Positions 61,408 to 64,000 of a DNA stretch of 64,000 nt are shown here, in pieces (position 1 is the stretch's first letter; every line of letters starts with the position of its first letter). Origin of the DNA: Bacteroidales bacterium (GTDB lineage Bacteria > Bacteroidota > Bacteroidia > Bacteroidales > F082); the NCBI GenBank assembly GCA_030683155.1, contig JAUXMV010000099.1, forward strand, positions 1 to 64,000, written 5' to 3'. The position numbers and the translations under genes are program-made. The notes beneath the pieces were generated by a model that did not search any database, was not told the origin of the DNA, and worked only from the letters and a program-made list of their open reading frames with translations.

Positions 61408-63348
61408 CTATTCAAGCCTGGGTTTATCCAGATCTTCGAATACAGAGTTGTTGCTAATGAATTCCGGCACAATCTCTTTCATCTTTTTTACAATGCTGAA
61501 CATGTTTCCTTCCAAAAGCACTTCTCCAAGCTTAGCAATTAATGTTTTTACGTCATTGGCATCATATTCACGCACTTTTGAACGCATGATTTTTGGGTGA
61601 TAGGTCTGTAGAGTATTTTCATCCCCTGACAACAATTCTTCAAAAAGTTTTTCACCTGGTCTTAGGCCTGTTTCAATAATTTTTATGTCCTTTTCAGGTT
61701 CAAGTCCTGATAAACGAATCATTTTGCGCGCCAGGTCAAATATCTTTATAGGTTTTCCCATATCAAAAATGAAAATTTCCTCTCCTTTACCCATTGAACC
61801 GGCTTCAAGAACAAGATTACACGCCTCAGGAATAGTCATAAAATATCGGATAATATCCTTGTGTGTTAAAGTCACAGGACCGCCTTTCTCAATCTGCTTT
61901 CTGAAAAGTGGAATCACAGATCCATTTGAGCCAAGAACATTTCCAAAACGAGTTGTGATAAACTGTGTAGCTCCATTAGAAAGGCTTTGAATGTAAATTT
62001 CGGCAATACGTTTAGTGGCACCCATCACATTTGTTGGATTGACTGCTTTGTCTGTACTGATCATCACAAACTTCTGAACCTTGAATTCTACTGCAAGATC
62101 GGCGACTGTTCTGGTTCCAAAAACATTCACCAGCACGGCTTCATATGGATTCTCTTCCATCAGAGGCACATGTTTGTAAGCTGCAGCATGATATACCAAA
62201 TGTGGCTTAAATTCCTCAAAAATCTGTCCCATCCGGAAGCGGTCATTGATATTGGCAATCTGAACGATGGCTCTGTTTGCGAATGGACTCAGTTTATTGG
62301 AACTTTTGATTTCAAACATCAAATCATACAAGGCTGATTCTGCCTGATCGACTAAAATGATTTTTTCAGGATTGTATTGCAAAACCTGTCGTACGATCTC
62401 ACTCCCAATGGATCCTGCAGCGCCGGTTACCATCACCACTTTATCGCGCAACTCAGTAGCTACATGTTCATTATCGAGTTTAATAGGCTCACGTTCAAGA
62501 AGTTCTTCAATGCGAATAACACGCAACTGTGTTGAACTCAGCTGACCCCTGATCCAGTTTTCAATTGGAGGAACAATTTTAACCTCAAGGCCGAGTTCAA
62601 TCGCTTTTTCAACCACTTCAGCCCGTTTTGCAATACTTAATTTTTGAATTGCAATGATCAGTAGCCCAATATCATTTTTTGAAACAAATTTTTCATTCAA
62701 TACCTGTTCAGGAAGTAAAACAGGAACACCTTCAATCATTTTACTGGCCTTATTGGTATTGTCGTCAGCGAAGGCAATGATATCAAAAAGAGTATTTGGA
62801 TCACTTGCAAGGGCATTCCGGGTAATAATTCCTGCTGAACCTGCTCCATAGATTACTACATTTTGACGCTGATCACTTCTGGAGCGAATAAGCTTTGAAA
62901 TGACTGTCTTTACAACAATTCTGAATCCCATCAACAAAAAATAGGACAATAAGAAATGAATAAGAATGACTGCAAAAGAATAAGTCCATGGCTGGTCAAT
63001 TTTCATCAGTCTTACAAAAATCCCATAACCCAGAAGAAACAAAAATGCCGATGCAGTAGCCTGAAAAATGCGGTAGGCATCGTTAAGGCCTGTGTGGCGA
63101 ATAATCCCCGAATAGGATTTAAATAAGAGAAAAGCAATGAAATAGGTAAATGTAACAAAAAATGCCTGAGGGATTTCAGGTTCAATTGGATACTCTTTAA
63201 ATTCAAAATTTGCTCTGATTGTGAAGGCTATGAAAAAAGTAAAAAAGATAACTGAAAGATCAAAAACCAATACGATCCACCTAGGAGTAAATAGGTGTGA
63301 ATAAGAATTATAGACACTTACAAGAAATAATTTAAATTTTTTATTCAT
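61408..63348 (-). CDS. CapD/WbpM-type nucleoside-diphosphate-sugar dehydratase
   Basis: 646 residues. Four N-terminal membrane helices (about 20-140), a first Rossmann-like domain (VVIYGAGSAGIITRNAL), then the catalytic SDR domain (VMVTGAAGSIGSEIVRQ, YHAAAYKHVPLMEENPYEAV, MISTDKAVNPTNVMGATKR). As in WbpM, the usual catalytic Tyr position of SDR enzymes is Met in NVMGATK. Makes UDP-4-keto-6-deoxy-sugars (for example from UDP-GlcNAc) for O-antigen or capsule. Normal family length. Adjacent to a divergent polysaccharide polymerase gene. Confidence 0.93.
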   Translation of the reverse strand: MNKKFKLFLVSVYNSYSHLFTPRWIVLVFDLSVIFFTFFIAFTIRANFEFKEYPIEPEIPQAFFVTFTYFIAFLLFKSYSGIIRHTGLNDAYRIFQATASAFLFLLGYGIFVRLMKIDQPWTYSFAVILIHFLLSYFLLMGFRIVVKTVISKLIRSRSDQRQNVVIYGAGSAGIITRNALASDPNTLFDIIAFADDNTNKASKMIEGVPVLLPEQVLNEKFVSKNDIGLLIIAIQKLSIAKRAEVVEKAIELGLEVKIVPPIENWIRGQLSSTQLRVIRIEELLEREPIKLDNEHVATELRDKVVMVTGAAGSIGSEIVRQVLQYNPEKIILVDQAESALYDLMFEIKSSNKLSPFANRAIVQIANINDRFRMGQIFEEFKPHLVYHAAAYKHVPLMEENPYEAVLVNVFGTRTVADLAVEFKVQKFVMISTDKAVNPTNVMGATKRIAEIYIQSLSNGATQFITTRFGNVLGSNGSVIPLFRKQIEKGGPVTLTHKDIIRYFMTIPEACNLVLEAGSMGKGEEIFIFDMGKPIKIFDLARKMIRLSGLEPEKDIKIIETGLRPGEKLFEELLSGDENTLQTYHPKIMRSKVREYDANDVKTLIAKLGEVLLEGNMFSIVKKMKEIVPEFISNNSVFEDLDKPRLE

Positions 63349-63550
63349 AATACTTTACAAATTGAATGATAATGTTACTCAATATAATTTTTTGATTGTT
63401 TTGGATGATGTAAAATTACAAATTGTTTTATCTTTACCGCGAAATAACTGTTTTAATTACAATGATTGATTACTGAGTCAGAATTAATCTTAAGCTTAAA
63501 AGCTTAAAAAATTAATGAAGATATTAACAACTAAGCTTACCCAAAGCAGA

Positions 63551-64000
63551 ATGAGTAGAAAAGAAAAACCGATCAGGCAAACGACAAAAGATCATGAAAA
63601 ACCGAGAATAGAAAAGAGAAAAGGGCCTGAAAGAAATACAGATAGCATTCCTTTTGTACGGCTATCAGAATTGCCTTTCATTCTCATTATTCTGGCGTAT
63701 ATTTTTATAGTAACATTCACGCCTAACTGGATGGCCCTCGACACCAATGCACCAAAGTTTCTGACCCTTTCTCTGGTAAATATTGTTGCATTTATTGTAA
63801 TATTTTTTGATAAAAGCGTTCGAAACAACCCTAGTTCGAGCATGCGATTCTTTACTACGGATATTGGTTTAGCATATTCCGGATTTTTAGTTTTATCGTT
63901 AATCTCTTTCTCGCAGGCGATCAATCTTCGGGAGTCAATTTTACAATTTGCTAAACTTTTTTCTGTTTTTTCAGCCACGTTTCTTGTTTCAGTTATTCTA
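63551..64000 (+). CDS. O-antigen ligase/polymerase-like membrane protein (5' part)
   Basis: Open frame from the ATG at 63551 through the end of the window, not closed. N-terminal 35 residues are very basic and charged (MSRKEKPIRQTTKDHEK), then membrane helices near residues 40-58, 74-88, 107-125 and 132-150 (LPFILIILAYIFIVTFTP, FLTLSLVNIVAFIVIFF, DIGLAYSGFLVLSLISF, FAKLFSVFSATFLVSVIL). The layout and SFSQAINLRESI resemble the start of O-antigen ligase/polymerase (Wzy/WaaL) proteins of Bacteroidota. Continues the polysaccharide locus begun by the CapD-like gene. Confidence 0.7.
   Translation, partial: MSRKEKPIRQTTKDHEKPRIEKRKGPERNTDSIPFVRLSELPFILIILAYIFIVTFTPNWMALDTNAPKFLTLSLVNIVAFIVIFFDKSVRNNPSSSMRFFTTDIGLAYSGFLVLSLISFSQAINLRESILQFAKLFSVFSATFLVSVIL

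Noticed and set aside
63592-63978. 128-codon minus-strand open frame
   Set aside because: Antisense shadow of the O-antigen ligase-like gene starting at 63551, whose frame shows clear membrane helices and runs to the window end.

Overview
The window looks like chromosomal DNA of a Bacteroidota bacterium (Bacteroidia-like). The evidence is: proteins ending in type IX secretion sorting domains; promoters of the TTTG/TTG-N17..22-TAnnTTTG type rather than -35/-10; an almost complete lack of Shine-Dalgarno sequences; an ExbB/ExbD/ExbD operon with an extra membrane protein; a CarboxypepD_reg-type TonB-dependent receptor; and a thrABC operon with its own leader peptide. The base composition is AT-rich. 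Most of the window is ordinary housekeeping and envelope DNA. The accessory material is concentrated at 1-4.4 kb, 12.4-13.8 kb and 32.0-34.3 kb.

Layout. 1-4.4 kb: a broken MBG-repeat surface protein gene, about 1.6 kb of AT-rich DNA without genes, and a frameshifted REP-associated-type transposase surrounded by five short palindromes. 4.5-7.0 kb: ExbD, ExbD, four-TM protein and ExbB, then tRNA-Ser(GGA). 7.2-12.8 kb: secreted M28 peptidase, asparaginase, TatD, GxxExxY protein. 12.8-13.7 kb: two kinds of repeated palindromic or direct elements. 13.9-17.8 kb: glycosyltransferase 9, a 25-residue-repeat protein, a radical SAM enzyme, polyprenyl synthase and a DsrE-like protein. 17.9-23.6 kb: sigma/anti-sigma pair, rhodanese-thioredoxin fusion, Omp85-like protein, OB-fold protein, YceI and a thioredoxin. 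23.7-28.3 kb: a compact plus-strand cluster of DUF4833, cysteine dioxygenase-like cupin, PLP decarboxylase, a His/Cys permuted-NlpC/LRAT-like protein and a hypothetical. 28.3-31.9 kb: Era, Der, S4 protein and an EEP-fold lipoprotein. 32.0-34.3 kb: initiator tRNA followed by a small GIY-YIG nuclease gene and a second copy of the tRNA 3' end, then an intact IS1182-type element. 34.4-39.9 kb: methyltransferase and thrC/thrB/thrA with a Thr-rich leader peptide and attenuator. 40-52.2 kb: T9SS cargo, MscS, lipoprotein/TonB receptor pair behind a double palindrome, DEAD-box helicase, MBL hydrolase, a peptidase-MA/PD40/barrel giant and a half-size TSUP permease. 52.4-64 kb: class II ribonucleotide reductase, GT39 pair, sigma-54 response regulator with Hpt protein, a four-cysteine FNR-like regulator with two matching operators, and the start of a polysaccharide locus (CapD/WbpM-type dehydratase and a partial O-antigen ligase gene running off the end).

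The best candidates for something new or under-described are the cysteine-dioxygenase/decarboxylase/DUF6695-type cluster at 23.7-27.3 kb (possible C2 sulfonate conjugate pathway), the GIY-YIG cassette carried between two copies of the initiator-tRNA 3' end, the palindromes around the RAYT-like and GxxExxY genes, and the FNR-like regulator whose recognition helix matches palindromes in its own promoter. No CRISPR array, prophage or recognisable defence island was seen.
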